Program-made: the position numbers and the translations under genes
Origin: Bifidobacterium lemurum
GTDB lineage: Bacteria; Actinomycetota; Actinomycetes; Actinomycetales; Bifidobacteriaceae
Direction: 5' to 3'
NCBI RefSeq assembly: GCF_014898175.1
Contig: NZ_CP062948.1
Coordinates: 868,001-932,000, forward strand
Length of the DNA: 64,000 bases
In this document: one piece after another, positions 1 through 8,928 of the stretch
Layout: each line of letters starts with the position of its first letter
Position numbering within the stretch: the stretch's first letter is position 1
Notes under the pieces: model-generated
The model's input: the letters and a program-made list of their open reading frames with translations, nothing else
What the model was told of the DNA's origin: nothing
The model's database searches: none

Positions 1-863
1 TCAACCCTGAGTTCAACGGATGGTGGCTATGCCTGATTCCGACGAAAGTCATCAAAGAAATCGGATTGTCGATGCCGTTCTTCATCAAGTATGACGATGT
101 AGACTATGGCCTTCGAGCAAAAGAGCATGGAATTCCCACGGTATGTTTGCCCGGAGTGGCGGTGTGGCACCAAGGGTGGCATGACAAAGACATCTCCCGC
201 ACATGGGAAGAGTATTTTGCGCAGCGGAACCGTTGGATTTGCGCCCTGCTGCATTTCCGTAAGCCAAGTAAAAAGTTCCTCTTCCGCATGATGTACGAGG
301 ATGCACACCTTGGGGTGAAGTTACTCTATTCAGGCATGAAACTGCATCATATGGCATTGGAGGATGTACTAAAAGGCTCTGATCATCTGATATCCATCAT
401 GCCGAATCAACTTGCAGTCGTCAGACAGGCGCGAAACGGGTTCGATGACAGCACGGTGATTGCAGATCCAGACATGCTGCCTGCTGCAGAGCATTATTTC
501 GTCGGACAGACCAAATTCTCTCTTGCACAGGCAAGTATGAAAGAGGGAGCCAAGGTTGTCCTTAAAGCAGTGCTCTCGCATGAGAACGGTGAGAAAGACG
601 CAAGGCCCCAGTATGCTATGGCGGCACAAGACGCAATGTGGCAGAACTTCACAGGCATCCGTTCCGCCGCAGTCACCACGTCCGATGGCAACGGCGTGAC
701 TTGGCTACGTAGAGACAGCAAGTTGTACCGCAAAGGTCTGTGGGATTGTCAGCGTCTGGCCTTCCGCATATACGGTCTGTGGGGCAAACTCTCACGACAA
801 TATACTGATACACCAGTGTCGGCCATGAAAGTCTGGGAGAAAATCTTCAGAGAAGCGCAATAG
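1..863 (+). CDS. GlfT2-like galactofuranosyltransferase, C-terminal part (5' end outside window)
   Basis: The reading frame is open from base 3 and ends in TAG at 861-863, leaving about 286 residues. The visible part begins in the catalytic domain of a GT-A fold GT2 enzyme: FNGWWLCLIP, then FIKYDDVDYGLRAKEHG with the DD pair at fragment residues 31-32, then LPGVAVWHQGWHDKD and a YFAQRNRW motif. This order (IK-DD-x-YGLR, WH-x-x-W-x-DKD, Y-F-x-x-RNR) is that of mycobacterial GlfT2, the bifunctional UDP-Galf transferase that polymerises the galactan. The rest is a helical C-terminal region. It heads a + strand run with the cytidylyltransferase, SDR and LicD genes. The neighbouring glf and Wzm/Wzt genes support the Galf assignment. 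The exact acceptor is inferred. Confidence 0.8.
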   Translation, partial: NPEFNGWWLCLIPTKVIKEIGLSMPFFIKYDDVDYGLRAKEHGIPTVCLPGVAVWHQGWHDKDISRTWEEYFAQRNRWICALLHFRKPSKKFLFRMMYEDAHLGVKLLYSGMKLHHMALEDVLKGSDHLISIMPNQLAVVRQARNGFDDSTVIADPDMLPAAEHYFVGQTKFSLAQASMKEGAKVVLKAVLSHENGEKDARPQYAMAAQDAMWQNFTGIRSAAVTTSDGNGVTWLRRDSKLYRKGLWDCQRLAFRIYGLWGKLSRQYTDTPVSAMKVWEKIFREAQ

Positions 864-894
864 TCAAATTGAATTTGCGGGGAAGGAAACGCCA

Positions 895-1611
895 TTGAAC
901 ACTGCGATCATTATTGCTGGAGGTTCTGGCCACCGAATGGGGCAGGACATCCCCAAGCAATTTATTAATGTATATGACAAGCCAGTGATTATCTACACTC
1001 TGGAGAGCTTCCAGAGACATCCCAAAATCGATGATATCGAAGTGGTGTGCTTGGACGGCTGGCATGACATGCTTTGGGCGTACGCAAAGCAGTTCGATAT
1101 TACCAAACTGAAATGGGTGGTTTCCGGAGGTCAGAGCGGTCAAGAATCTATTCGTAATGGCGTAGTAAATCTTGAGGGGCAATGCGAGCCGGACGACATC
1201 ATCGTTATTCATGATGGAATCCGACCATTAGTGGACGAGGCCATACTATCGGATGTAATCGCAACATGCGAACAATATGGTAATGCCGTCACATCGTTGC
1301 CGTATAACGAACAGATTTTCATCATGGATGATGATATTTCGACGGTTCAATATATTCCGCGTGATACGCTACGTCGTGTTTCAACGCCGCAAGCCTATCG
1401 TTTTGGCAAATTAGATTGGGCGTATCATGAGGCGTTCAGCCGGGGAGTTGGCATTGGACCATCATCGTATACCAATACCATGATGGCTGATCTCGGTGAA
1501 CGTTTGTACTTTGCTGCCGGCTCGGACCGCAATATCAAGTTGACTAATAAAGACGATCTTGAAATGTTCAAAGCATACCTCAAGTTAGAAAAGGACAACT
1601 GGCTAAAATGA
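895..1611 (+). CDS. IspD/TarI-family cytidylyltransferase
   Basis: This 238-residue protein has the nucleotidyltransferase signature IIIAGGSGHRMG followed by PKQF at residues 4-24, HDGIRPLV in the middle and the TPQAYRF motif, as in IspD (MEP cytidylyltransferase) and TarI/Bcs1 (ribitol-5-phosphate cytidylyltransferase). The start is TTG at 895, with GGAAGGAAAC just upstream. Its stop overlaps the next gene's ATG (ATGA at 1608-1611), so the two are translationally coupled. Because it sits between a galactofuranosyltransferase and a LicD gene rather than with isoprenoid genes, a role in making a CDP-activated polyol or similar donor for glycan decoration is more likely than the MEP pathway. 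No TarJ-type reductase follows, so the activated compound is unknown. Confidence 0.8.
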   Translation: MNTAIIIAGGSGHRMGQDIPKQFINVYDKPVIIYTLESFQRHPKIDDIEVVCLDGWHDMLWAYAKQFDITKLKWVVSGGQSGQESIRNGVVNLEGQCEPDDIIVIHDGIRPLVDEAILSDVIATCEQYGNAVTSLPYNEQIFIMDDDISTVQYIPRDTLRRVSTPQAYRFGKLDWAYHEAFSRGVGIGPSSYTNTMMADLGERLYFAAGSDRNIKLTNKDDLEMFKAYLKLEKDNWLK

Positions 1612-2705
1612 CCAGGCAAGCGCCATCAGGGAGCGCAATTGACGTTGAAGATCATCCTCTCTATCAGGCGGATGTCGCTCAGGCATCTCAATGTGATTTG
1701 CCGTGGGAAAAATTGCATGATGCTACAGTGCTTGTCACAGGCTCCACGGGATTGATCGGAAGCCATCTCATCGACGTGCTAATGCATCATAACGTGAATG
1801 ACGAATTGCAATGCACGGTAGTGGCAATCGGCCGTAATGAGACAAAAGCGAGAAAACGTTTTGCGCACTACTGGTGGTCCCCATGGTTTAGATTCGCAAA
1901 GCACGATATCGTAGTTCCATTGTGCGACGATGAGATTCCATTGGCGGACTATGTAATTCATCTTGCGAGCAATACACATCCAAGAGCATATGCCACTGAT
2001 CCGATTGGCACCATTACTGCCAACATTAATGGGACACAAAATATGTTGGACTATGCCGTTAGCTGCAAATCTCGCCGTGCATTATTCGCATCTTCGTGTG
2101 AGATTTATGGAGAGAATCGAGGCGATACCACATATTTCGCTGAGGACTATTGCGGATATATCGACTCTAATACGCTGCGTGCCGGATATCCGGAAAGTAA
2201 ACGCTGCGGCGAGGCACTTTGCCAGGCGTATATACGGCAACACAATCTTGAAGTGGTCATTCCTCGACTGGCACGTTGCTATGGCCCAACGATGTTGCCG
2301 ACCGATTCCAAGGCTTCGTCTCAGTTTATACACAACGGATTGCGCGGGGAAGATATAGTTCTGAAAAGTAAGGGAGACCAGCATTATTCCTATATTTACG
2401 CTTCAGATGCCGTTACTGCGTTGCTGACAGTGCTCCTTCAAGGGAAAAATGGTCTAGCCTATAATGTTGCGGATTGCAGATCAGACATTTATCTGAGAGA
2501 CTTGGCGCAGCTTATTGCGTCATACAGTGATGTCCGCGTCACCTTTGATATTCCTGATGCGATTGAACAAGCTGGGTTCAGTACAGCCACGACCGCATTG
2601 TTGGATAGTGGCCGGCTGCAAGCATTAGGCTGGCGTGCACAATATGACATACAAACGGGCGTGAAGCACACGCTTGATATATTAAGCAGCTGTCATAGTT
2701 GCTAG
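1608..2705 (+). CDS. Extended SDR, NAD-dependent epimerase/dehydratase family
   Basis: A 365-residue protein with a Rossmann glycine motif VTGSTGLIGSH near residue 43, the conserved HLASNTHP segment, SSCEIYGE, and the YPESK catalytic motif (Y-x-x-x-K) followed by RCGEALC, typical of the UDP-sugar 4-epimerase/4,6-dehydratase group. About 40 residues precede the usual start of the fold. The ATG overlaps the stop of the cytidylyltransferase by four bases. Family members modify nucleotide-activated sugars. Placed between a cytidylyltransferase and LicD, it may act on a CDP-linked substrate, which would fit a three-gene cassette making the LicD donor. That substrate is inference only. Confidence 0.8.
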   Translation: MTRQAPSGSAIDVEDHPLYQADVAQASQCDLPWEKLHDATVLVTGSTGLIGSHLIDVLMHHNVNDELQCTVVAIGRNETKARKRFAHYWWSPWFRFAKHDIVVPLCDDEIPLADYVIHLASNTHPRAYATDPIGTITANINGTQNMLDYAVSCKSRRALFASSCEIYGENRGDTTYFAEDYCGYIDSNTLRAGYPESKRCGEALCQAYIRQHNLEVVIPRLARCYGPTMLPTDSKASSQFIHNGLRGEDIVLKSKGDQHYSYIYASDAVTALLTVLLQGKNGLAYNVADCRSDIYLRDLAQLIASYSDVRVTFDIPDAIEQAGFSTATTALLDSGRLQALGWRAQYDIQTGVKHTLDILSSCHSC

Positions 2706-2733
2706 AATCATGGAAACTAGTGTTTGGAGATGT

Positions 2734-3870
2734 ATGAGTTTACTATTTACGCTTAAGGGACAGCTTCCATCTTCCAAAAGAGCAGTACATGAGTTACATG
2801 ATAAAGTCGATGCCTTGTCAGCCGACAATGCTGCTTTGCGGACAGAATTAGCTGAGTTGAAACAAGATATGCAATCTCTAGGCAAATCTTTGCATGCCAA
2901 TATGAATCGGATGCAAAGTGCGTTGCATACACATGATGCTCAAATGCAAGTTTTTTCTTGGTCAAACGCAAGAAAAAATGGCGAGAGCGATGAGGACATG
3001 CGGAAAAGATTCTTTCTGAATATCCCCAAAGCACAGGGGCAACTCAGACTATTGCAGCAAGGTTGCGCTCAGTTAATGAAAGAGTTTGCTGATTTATGCG
3101 CATCCAACAATATTCAATACTGGGCTGATTTTGGCACGTTGCTGGGCGCTGTTCGACACAATGGTTTCATACCGTGGGATGATGATACCGATATGGGAAT
3201 GGTGAGAGAAGATATCGGTGTATTGCAGCGGACTATAGCCGATAATCCCGAGTATACTCGCCGGTACCATGTCAAGATGGTATACGACGCTTATGCGTTC
3301 TGCCGACAAGTACGTTTTATGTACAACGACCCCAATAATCCCGCATTTTTGGATTTGTTTATTTATGACTACACGCCGGGCTCATCGCAAGAGTTATACC
3401 AGCGTCGATCTGAGCTAAGAACACGAATGATTGATTCGCTGAAGAAGCTTCCATGCTATAAAGAATGGCATACCTGCGGATATATTTATCCAGACGATGT
3501 ACGTGCTGCGAACATCGAATCGGTATTTGAAACGTATCGAGTTGAAGCTTTACGGGAAAATATTATTTGTGATAAGAATCGTGCTCAAGGCGTGATGTTC
3601 GCTTACGATGACTGTACATTGGATGATATCGAACGTATCTATCCAATTGAGCGCGTACTTCCTACGGGTCGTGCATATTTTGAAGGATTTGAAATCGCTA
3701 CGCCACGCGATTTGATGATGGTGTTGAATAGGGACTACGGCAATATCTTCGATTTGCCTAACGATATCGTCTCCCATTTCGACCATGTGCCAAAAGAGTT
3801 GTTCAAATCAGAAACAGTTATGAATGCGATTCGGAGGTCCGTCGAACATCCAGATGAGTATCTAAACTAA
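2734..3870 (+). CDS. LicD-family phosphotransferase with N-terminal coiled coil
   Basis: I take the start at ATG 2734, which has TTTGGAG five bases upstream; an in-frame ATG at 2710 lacks a clear ribosome site and would add eight residues. The protein is about 378 residues. Residues about 18-68 form a heptad-rich predicted coiled coil (LHDKVDALSADNAALRTELA). The LicD (NTP_transf-like fold) core has GTLLGAVRHNGFIPWDDDTD at about 134-153, with the DDD metal-binding cluster. LicD proteins move phosphocholine or other CDP-linked groups onto teichoic acids and glycans. With the cytidylyltransferase upstream, this is the likely last step of a glycan-decoration cassette. The transferred group cannot be read from sequence. 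Confidence 0.85.
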   Translation: MSLLFTLKGQLPSSKRAVHELHDKVDALSADNAALRTELAELKQDMQSLGKSLHANMNRMQSALHTHDAQMQVFSWSNARKNGESDEDMRKRFFLNIPKAQGQLRLLQQGCAQLMKEFADLCASNNIQYWADFGTLLGAVRHNGFIPWDDDTDMGMVREDIGVLQRTIADNPEYTRRYHVKMVYDAYAFCRQVRFMYNDPNNPAFLDLFIYDYTPGSSQELYQRRSELRTRMIDSLKKLPCYKEWHTCGYIYPDDVRAANIESVFETYRVEALRENIICDKNRAQGVMFAYDDCTLDDIERIYPIERVLPTGRAYFEGFEIATPRDLMMVLNRDYGNIFDLPNDIVSHFDHVPKELFKSETVMNAIRRSVEHPDEYLN

Positions 3871-3921
3871 GCAAAGAGGTGTGTGGAAGATCGAAGATCT
3901 TCCACACACCTCTTTGCTTAG
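3867..3921. terminator. Perfect 26-bp hairpin between convergent operons
   Basis: A left arm at 3867-3892 and a right arm at 3896-3921 are exact reverse complements of 26 bases with a 3-base loop. It lies between the stop of the LicD gene (3870) and the stop of the - strand ABC ATPase (3937), which suits a bidirectional terminator. The arms hold a purine-rich AAGCAAAGAGG stretch, so each transcript has an A-rich side before and a U-rich side after the stem. Confidence 0.75.
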
Positions 3922-3936
3922 TTCATAAGGATGTAT

Positions 3937-5193
3937 TTACTCGTCGAGCATGGTGATGTGCAAAGCTCGGTCGTTAAGCAACGCATATTCACGGTTGCGG
4001 TCATCACGCACTGCGAAAATGCAACAGTTGTCATCATTAGTGAATGCGACCATATCGGTGATTTTCGGATTGTCAGGATTCTGAGTACGCAAGGACACGA
4101 CCAGCTTGAATTCGCCATTATTGAATAACTGCAACGGAACTTCAAATCGAACTTTGCAATGTCCGTGCCTATTGAGCTGAATAGTATTCGAACCAGTATC
4201 GTAAGTAACGCCACCGCGCTTAATATCATGCATGGCAATGGCTAGATAATATGGGTTTGACTCTTCATATTGATATTCGACTTCGAACTGGAACACTCCG
4301 TCACAGTCAAGAATTTGAGGGCCAAGCGGATTCACACGCAACAGCGGAACTCTCGCATTAAGCCCTGTAGGATACTCATCTGCTTTGTCGTTGTCAGTAT
4401 CTCGTTTATCCGCCCGCATGTTCTCGAGTGTGTAACGATTAGCGACATCATCCTTATTGCCGTTGATTAGGACTTCGCCTTCCTTAATCAGCACGGCTTT
4501 ATTGCAGTACTTTTTAACGGCACCCATATCATGGGTGACGAGAATGACTGTTTTGGAGGAATCCTTCTTAATCTTGGCGAAGAAGTTGTCGCACTTGCGC
4601 TGGAATGCTTCATCTCCGACGGCCAGAACCTCATCGAGCACAAGAATGTCACCTTTGGCTTGAATGGCGACGGAGAACGCCAGACGTACCTGCATGCCGG
4701 AAGAGTAGTTCTTGAGTTTCTGATCCATGAACTCTTCAAGTTCGGCGAACTCCACGATGTCATCGTACATGGCATCGATTTCTTCACGGGTAAAGCCAAG
4801 AAGCGCGCCATTAAGGTATACGTTCTCACGTCCGGTAAGCTCAGGGTTGAAACCAACACCAAGTTCGATGAACGGCACCAGTTTACCGTTCACTTGAATG
4901 GATCCGGAATCCGGAACATAGATGCCGGAAATTAACTTCAGCAATGTGGATTTACCGGAGCCGTTTCGCCCTACAATGCCGAAGAAGTCTCCTTGATGCA
5001 CTTCAAAGTTGATATCACGAAGCACATGCTGTTCCTTGTAACCTTTGATGCCTTTGGCCCAGTTGATGACCAGTTGTTTTAAACCGGTGGCCTGTTCAGT
5101 AGGCAGTTTGAAGTACTTGCCCACATGATTGACCGACAAGACCACAGAAGCGTCGGTCTGGGAGATTGCAGTATCGTTTCCGGACTCGTTCAT
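3937..5193 (-). CDS. Wzt-type polysaccharide ABC transporter ATP-binding protein with C-terminal extension
   Basis: A 418-residue protein with Walker A VGRNGSGKST, ABC signature YSSGMQVRLAFSVA and Walker B DILVLDEVLAVGD, typical of the polysaccharide/teichoic acid exporter subfamily (Wzt, TagH, RfbE). The N-terminal half (about residues 15-245) is the ATPase. Residues about 270-418 form a beta-rich C-terminal domain of the kind that in O-antigen Wzt proteins recognises the capped non-reducing end of the glycan. The mycobacterial galactan exporter ATPase lacks such a domain, so a terminal mark on the polymer may be read here. Its ATG overlaps the stop of the permease gene by one base, so Wzm and Wzt are co-translated. 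Confidence 0.88.
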   Translation of the reverse strand: MNESGNDTAISQTDASVVLSVNHVGKYFKLPTEQATGLKQLVINWAKGIKGYKEQHVLRDINFEVHQGDFFGIVGRNGSGKSTLLKLISGIYVPDSGSIQVNGKLVPFIELGVGFNPELTGRENVYLNGALLGFTREEIDAMYDDIVEFAELEEFMDQKLKNYSSGMQVRLAFSVAIQAKGDILVLDEVLAVGDEAFQRKCDNFFAKIKKDSSKTVILVTHDMGAVKKYCNKAVLIKEGEVLINGNKDDVANRYTLENMRADKRDTDNDKADEYPTGLNARVPLLRVNPLGPQILDCDGVFQFEVEYQYEESNPYYLAIAMHDIKRGGVTYDTGSNTIQLNRHGHCKVRFEVPLQLFNNGEFKLVVSLRTQNPDNPKITDMVAFTNDDNCCIFAVRDDRNREYALLNDRALHITMLDE

Positions 5194-6038
5194 TACATGA
5201 CCTCTGCAAACTTGCGATTATTCTTACGGAACACATAGATGCCAAGCCAGAAGATGAAGACGGACAGGGCAACGGGAATCAATCCCATCCACACATGCCC
5301 ACTGATCGTCCAAATAGTTGGCTGTGTTTCGGGGGCGATGAGATTATGACGGATATCCTGCACGGTTTGCGCGATGGGATTGAGCAGCTGCATCTGCGCG
5401 ATGAGTTTGCCGAACGGCTGCAACGATTGATTGTCCATCACCATACCCAGCGGATAAATCACTGGCATAGCATAGAACAGCACTTGTTTGAGGACATCCC
5501 ACAAATGAGCGATGTCACGGAAATATACGTACATGGAACTCAGCAACAACGCTATGCCAAGAGACAGAATATACAACTCGATAAAGTTTAGTGGCAGCAG
5601 TAGCACACGCCAAGTGAATTGCACATGGCTGAACAAAGCGAACACTAAAACGACGACGAGATTGATGGCATAACTAATAAGCGCGCCGATGGTGGAAGAG
5701 ACCACGACAATATAGTTGGGGAAGTGAATCTTGCGCAGCAAATCACCTCGATCCACCACTGAACGTAAGCCTACGGAAGTCGCCTCTTCGACAAACTGCC
5801 ATGTGCTGATGCCGAGCAGCAACACAACAGGGTAAGTCGGCGTTCCGTCTGACATGCGAAGGAACTTCGCAAACACCACATACATGACGCAGAACAGCAT
5901 CAGAGGCTTGAGCACCGACCAAGCAATACCCAAGAAAGAACCTTGATAACGCAATTTGAAATCGGTACGTACCAATTCCCTGAGCACCACCAAAGAATAG
6001 TGGTAGCGATTCTCCACTGTTTTCATGAATTTCGACAT
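5193..6038 (-). CDS. Wzm-type polysaccharide ABC transporter permease
   Basis: A 281-residue ABC-2 family membrane protein. It has an amphipathic N-terminus (YHYSLVVLRELVRTDFKLRYQGS) typical of Wzm/TagG, then about six hydrophobic segments, including GIAWSVLKPLMLFCVMYVVF, a central LVVVLVFALF, and the last IPVALSVFIFWLGIYVF. It exports lipid-linked glycan across the cytoplasmic membrane with the ATPase encoded directly downstream (one-base overlap). The GlfT1-like transferase gene starts upstream in the same direction, giving a glfT1-wzm-wzt order close to the mycobacterial galactan export locus. Confidence 0.88.
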   Translation of the reverse strand: MSKFMKTVENRYHYSLVVLRELVRTDFKLRYQGSFLGIAWSVLKPLMLFCVMYVVFAKFLRMSDGTPTYPVVLLLGISTWQFVEEATSVGLRSVVDRGDLLRKIHFPNYIVVVSSTIGALISYAINLVVVLVFALFSHVQFTWRVLLLPLNFIELYILSLGIALLLSSMYVYFRDIAHLWDVLKQVLFYAMPVIYPLGMVMDNQSLQPFGKLIAQMQLLNPIAQTVQDIRHNLIAPETQPTIWTISGHVWMGLIPVALSVFIFWLGIYVFRKNNRKFAEVM

Positions 6039-6082
6039 GAAACAATAATCCTAACGATAAATCAACGATGCTGTATTGTTTG

Positions 6083-7021
6083 TTAAATGGAAGCAACGGC
6101 CGGGGTCTGCGGATAGTCAATCTTAGGATTGAAAGTCCGCGCTTCCAGCAGCTTGCCGTAGACCTGTTTCTGCAGCTTGCGATCAACGCCGCCGCGGCGC
6201 ATAGTATTACGCACCATGGCGCAGAAGCGTAGATACTGATAGAGCCCTTCATGGTGCAGATGATAGGAAGCCTCATTGCGCGCACCATAGAGGAACTTCC
6301 ACACGTTCTTCTCGTCTATCATGCCGAAGTTCACGCCCTTGTTCACGCCCATATCATGGAGCACGACACTATCGAGCACTTGCACGCCGGGACAGGTCTT
6401 GGTGATACGCAACGTGTATTCCGCATCATCGAACCAAATGAAATACTCCTTGTACGGCAATCCAAAGGCTTCCATGACCCATCGGGGGATTAACACCGAG
6501 ACAAAGGAACACCGATTTACCAGAACAATATCAAGACCTTTGGCCTTGAGACGTCCCCAATCCCATGTGGGAATGGGATTGTTCATTTCGGAAATAGTGC
6601 CATCGATGAACTTGACCATGGAACAGGCAAAAGGCACGTCCGGCCCCAGTTCGGCGACTGCGGCATCATAACCGTCGACCAATTTGTCAAGGGCATCGGG
6701 TTCAGGATAACCGTCATCGTCGAAGATCCAAGCGAAATCACATCCCAGCTCATAGGCACGACGCATGCCGGCAGAGAACCCTCCCGCTCCGCCCTCATTC
6801 GTTTCGAGCGTCACAATATCAAGTTGTATTGAGTCGGCATATTTGAATGTAGACGCGTATTCGTTCAGAAAGATATCAGTTCCGTCAGTCGCTGCATTGT
6901 TCACAATGACCAGTTGCTCTGGCAGTCGAGTTTGGGCCTCCAGCGAGGCGAGAACCTTCTTCAGTTTTTCTAGGCGATTGTATGTCACCACCACTGCTGC
7001 GACTTTACTTGCGTTCTGCAT
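6083..7021 (-). CDS. GlfT1-like GT2 glycosyltransferase
   Basis: About 312 residues from ATG 7021, which overlaps the stop of the upstream GT4 gene (TAATG) and has GGAG seven bases ahead; a longer start would run into that gene. A GT-A fold is shown by VVVTYNRLEKL at the N-terminus, WIFDDDGYPEP (metal-binding D-x-D) near residue 90, and WFDDAEYTLRI with VLHDMGVNKG further on. This matches the rhamnosyl-galactofuranosyl transferase type (mycobacterial GlfT1, WbbL-like). It probably adds the first Galf residues to a lipid-linked primer. It is in one operon with the Wzm/Wzt exporter. Confidence 0.8.
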   Translation of the reverse strand: MQNASKVAAVVVTYNRLEKLKKVLASLEAQTRLPEQLVIVNNAATDGTDIFLNEYASTFKYADSIQLDIVTLETNEGGAGGFSAGMRRAYELGCDFAWIFDDDGYPEPDALDKLVDGYDAAVAELGPDVPFACSMVKFIDGTISEMNNPIPTWDWGRLKAKGLDIVLVNRCSFVSVLIPRWVMEAFGLPYKEYFIWFDDAEYTLRITKTCPGVQVLDSVVLHDMGVNKGVNFGMIDEKNVWKFLYGARNEASYHLHHEGLYQYLRFCAMVRNTMRRGGVDRKLQKQVYGKLLEARTFNPKIDYPQTPAVASI

Positions 7022-8826
7022 TAGCGACTCCACTCAGTCAACATGTTTCGGAAATAGTCGTTTGCGGACTCCAGTTCGGAGAACTCTTGTAGGCGTTTGG
7101 CTTCCGACCTCCAGAGCTTTTCTCTGTTCTCTTCGTGCTCAAGAATATGTCCCAGTATAGATTTGGCATCCTTGACAAAGGAAGCGGAAAGACGACGACA
7201 CAAGCCCTGTGGTGGAATAAGTGTGTCTTGGGATCCGATGTTCGCTGAAACAACGGGGATGCCAGCAGACAGTGCCTCAATGGTGGTGAGCGTGATGCCC
7301 TCATTCATCGAAGACACCAGTAATACGTCTGTTTCCGCATAAGTAGTACCGACCGGTATGCTCATAGAACGGCGTTCGATTACATCTTCCAGCTGATAGC
7401 GTTCGATAAGACGGTCGACAAAGGCGTCCATATCGCCATTGCCATGCATGATGAACTTGACTTTGCCGGGGAACGCTTTGTTAATAGCGCGGGCCGCCAG
7501 AATAAACGTTTCAGGACGTTTTTGACGTACATTGCGGCCTACAAAAGATACAACTAATGGCTGTGAAGTGTCCCGTGTCTTGAAAGTGAGTCCGGCGCTA
7601 TCGGCAGTCAAACCGACGAGCGGAGCATCTATCACCTTATGAGGATCGATGTGGTGAATATCTTTCAGCCAATGTTCGAGTTGCGGAGAGATCACGTGAT
7701 GGAGGTCAATCCATTCATCGCGCGCCACAGATTCACTGGGGTACCCGCCATGGAAGATGTACTCCACAATGTGTAGAGAATCCACGATATGTGTTTGCGG
7801 GAAGAACTTCTTCACCCACCAAGCATTGTCATACATCCACTGACAATGGTGGATGAGGATGCCCGCGATGTTGAACTGTTCAAATAGCGCTCGCAGCAGA
7901 GGGGCATCGCCAACGCGTTCCTGTAACGGCATAGTAAGAGGCAACAACACGGTGCCTTTGAGCTCGCTACGTGTAATCCACGGCTGGTGTCCGTCGGAAT
8001 CGGTGATGACAATTGGGATGAATCCAGCTTCTTTAACGAGTGAAATCGTTTCAAGAGCCCAACGCTCCGCGCCGCCGGACTGCAGCCAGTGCATGGCGAT
8101 GATAACAGCTCTGGGAGCATTGAGGTCCGCCTTGCCCGGGGCAATTTCAACCCATGGATGATGCGTATGTGAGCGGCCGTTTATTTTTCCCGTGGTATTA
8201 GGGGAAAATGGCTTGATTGCAGTCCTACTGATTTGCTCACGTCGAATTCTCTTGGCTTCACGTAATGCATCAAAGAACGCGGGAGCTGTCGATTCCACTT
8301 CTCTATATAATTTCGTGGCTTTTCCAATCGGATAATTCTGCTCGACATCATCGTCGGTTGCCTCGTCCGGAGTAAGCAGGATAAATCGGATGTTACGATC
8401 TATTAGCTGCTCATTGCCTGCGAAATAATGCGGGGAGAAACGCGATTGGGGCTCGACTGTAGAAGTTGCATGGAATACAGCGATCGGATTCAGTCCCGCT
8501 TGCTCCGTCAGCACACCATTCAACGTGGAGGTGTCGGTCAGGCGTGGGTATTGCCACTTTTCTCCCATGTAGATCTTGTAAGTTAACGTGCGTCCTGGTT
8601 GAATCAGCGCATTGTAATTTACAGCGCCGAGGACAAGACGCTGCATTCGTTCACTCAGCTGCTCAATCTGCTGGTTGCCCTCTTCGTCAAGGCGGAAGAA
8701 ATTGTGCATGTGATACATAGTAGTAACAGGTATGTGCAAGGAGTGTGCAACCACGGCTAGATCGTGTGATCTAGATGACTCACTGTCATCGGACCGTGCT
8801 TTGCCTGATAGTGACAGGAAGAACAC
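7021..8826 (-). CDS. GT4-family glycosyltransferase with long N-terminal region
   Basis: The C-terminal half is a GT-B fold GT4 enzyme: MHWLQSGGAERWALE (donor-side glycine loop), HVISPQLEHWL, VSFVGRNVRQKRPETFI, then MNEGITLTTIEALSAGIPVV with the family E-x7-E motif. The N-terminal roughly 300 residues (KARSDDSESSRSHDLAVV onward) do not resemble a known donor domain and may be a second, degenerate glycosyltransferase region. The frame stays open far upstream but only as the antisense of glf. I place the start at GTG 8826; no strong ribosome site is visible, so the start is uncertain by tens of codons. It begins the - strand operon with GlfT1-like, Wzm and Wzt genes and is divergent from glf. 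Confidence 0.75.
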   Translation of the reverse strand: MFFLSLSGKARSDDSESSRSHDLAVVAHSLHIPVTTMYHMHNFFRLDEEGNQQIEQLSERMQRLVLGAVNYNALIQPGRTLTYKIYMGEKWQYPRLTDTSTLNGVLTEQAGLNPIAVFHATSTVEPQSRFSPHYFAGNEQLIDRNIRFILLTPDEATDDDVEQNYPIGKATKLYREVESTAPAFFDALREAKRIRREQISRTAIKPFSPNTTGKINGRSHTHHPWVEIAPGKADLNAPRAVIIAMHWLQSGGAERWALETISLVKEAGFIPIVITDSDGHQPWITRSELKGTVLLPLTMPLQERVGDAPLLRALFEQFNIAGILIHHCQWMYDNAWWVKKFFPQTHIVDSLHIVEYIFHGGYPSESVARDEWIDLHHVISPQLEHWLKDIHHIDPHKVIDAPLVGLTADSAGLTFKTRDTSQPLVVSFVGRNVRQKRPETFILAARAINKAFPGKVKFIMHGNGDMDAFVDRLIERYQLEDVIERRSMSIPVGTTYAETDVLLVSSMNEGITLTTIEALSAGIPVVSANIGSQDTLIPPQGLCRRLSASFVKDAKSILGHILEHEENREKLWRSEAKRLQEFSELESANDYFRNMLTEWSR

Positions 8827-8928
8827 GGGCTTGATGCGGGTAAGCGTGTGATTTCGTATTTCTTCGGGTGTTTTTCTACGGGTACTATGAGGAGCGAAAC
8901 GAACATCGGTGATGAAAGGTTGCGTTCC

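Noticed and set aside
895..1611. Housekeeping IspD (isoprenoid pathway)
   Set aside because: Context of galactofuranosyltransferase, SDR and LicD fits a glycan role; cannot be excluded without the rest of the genome.
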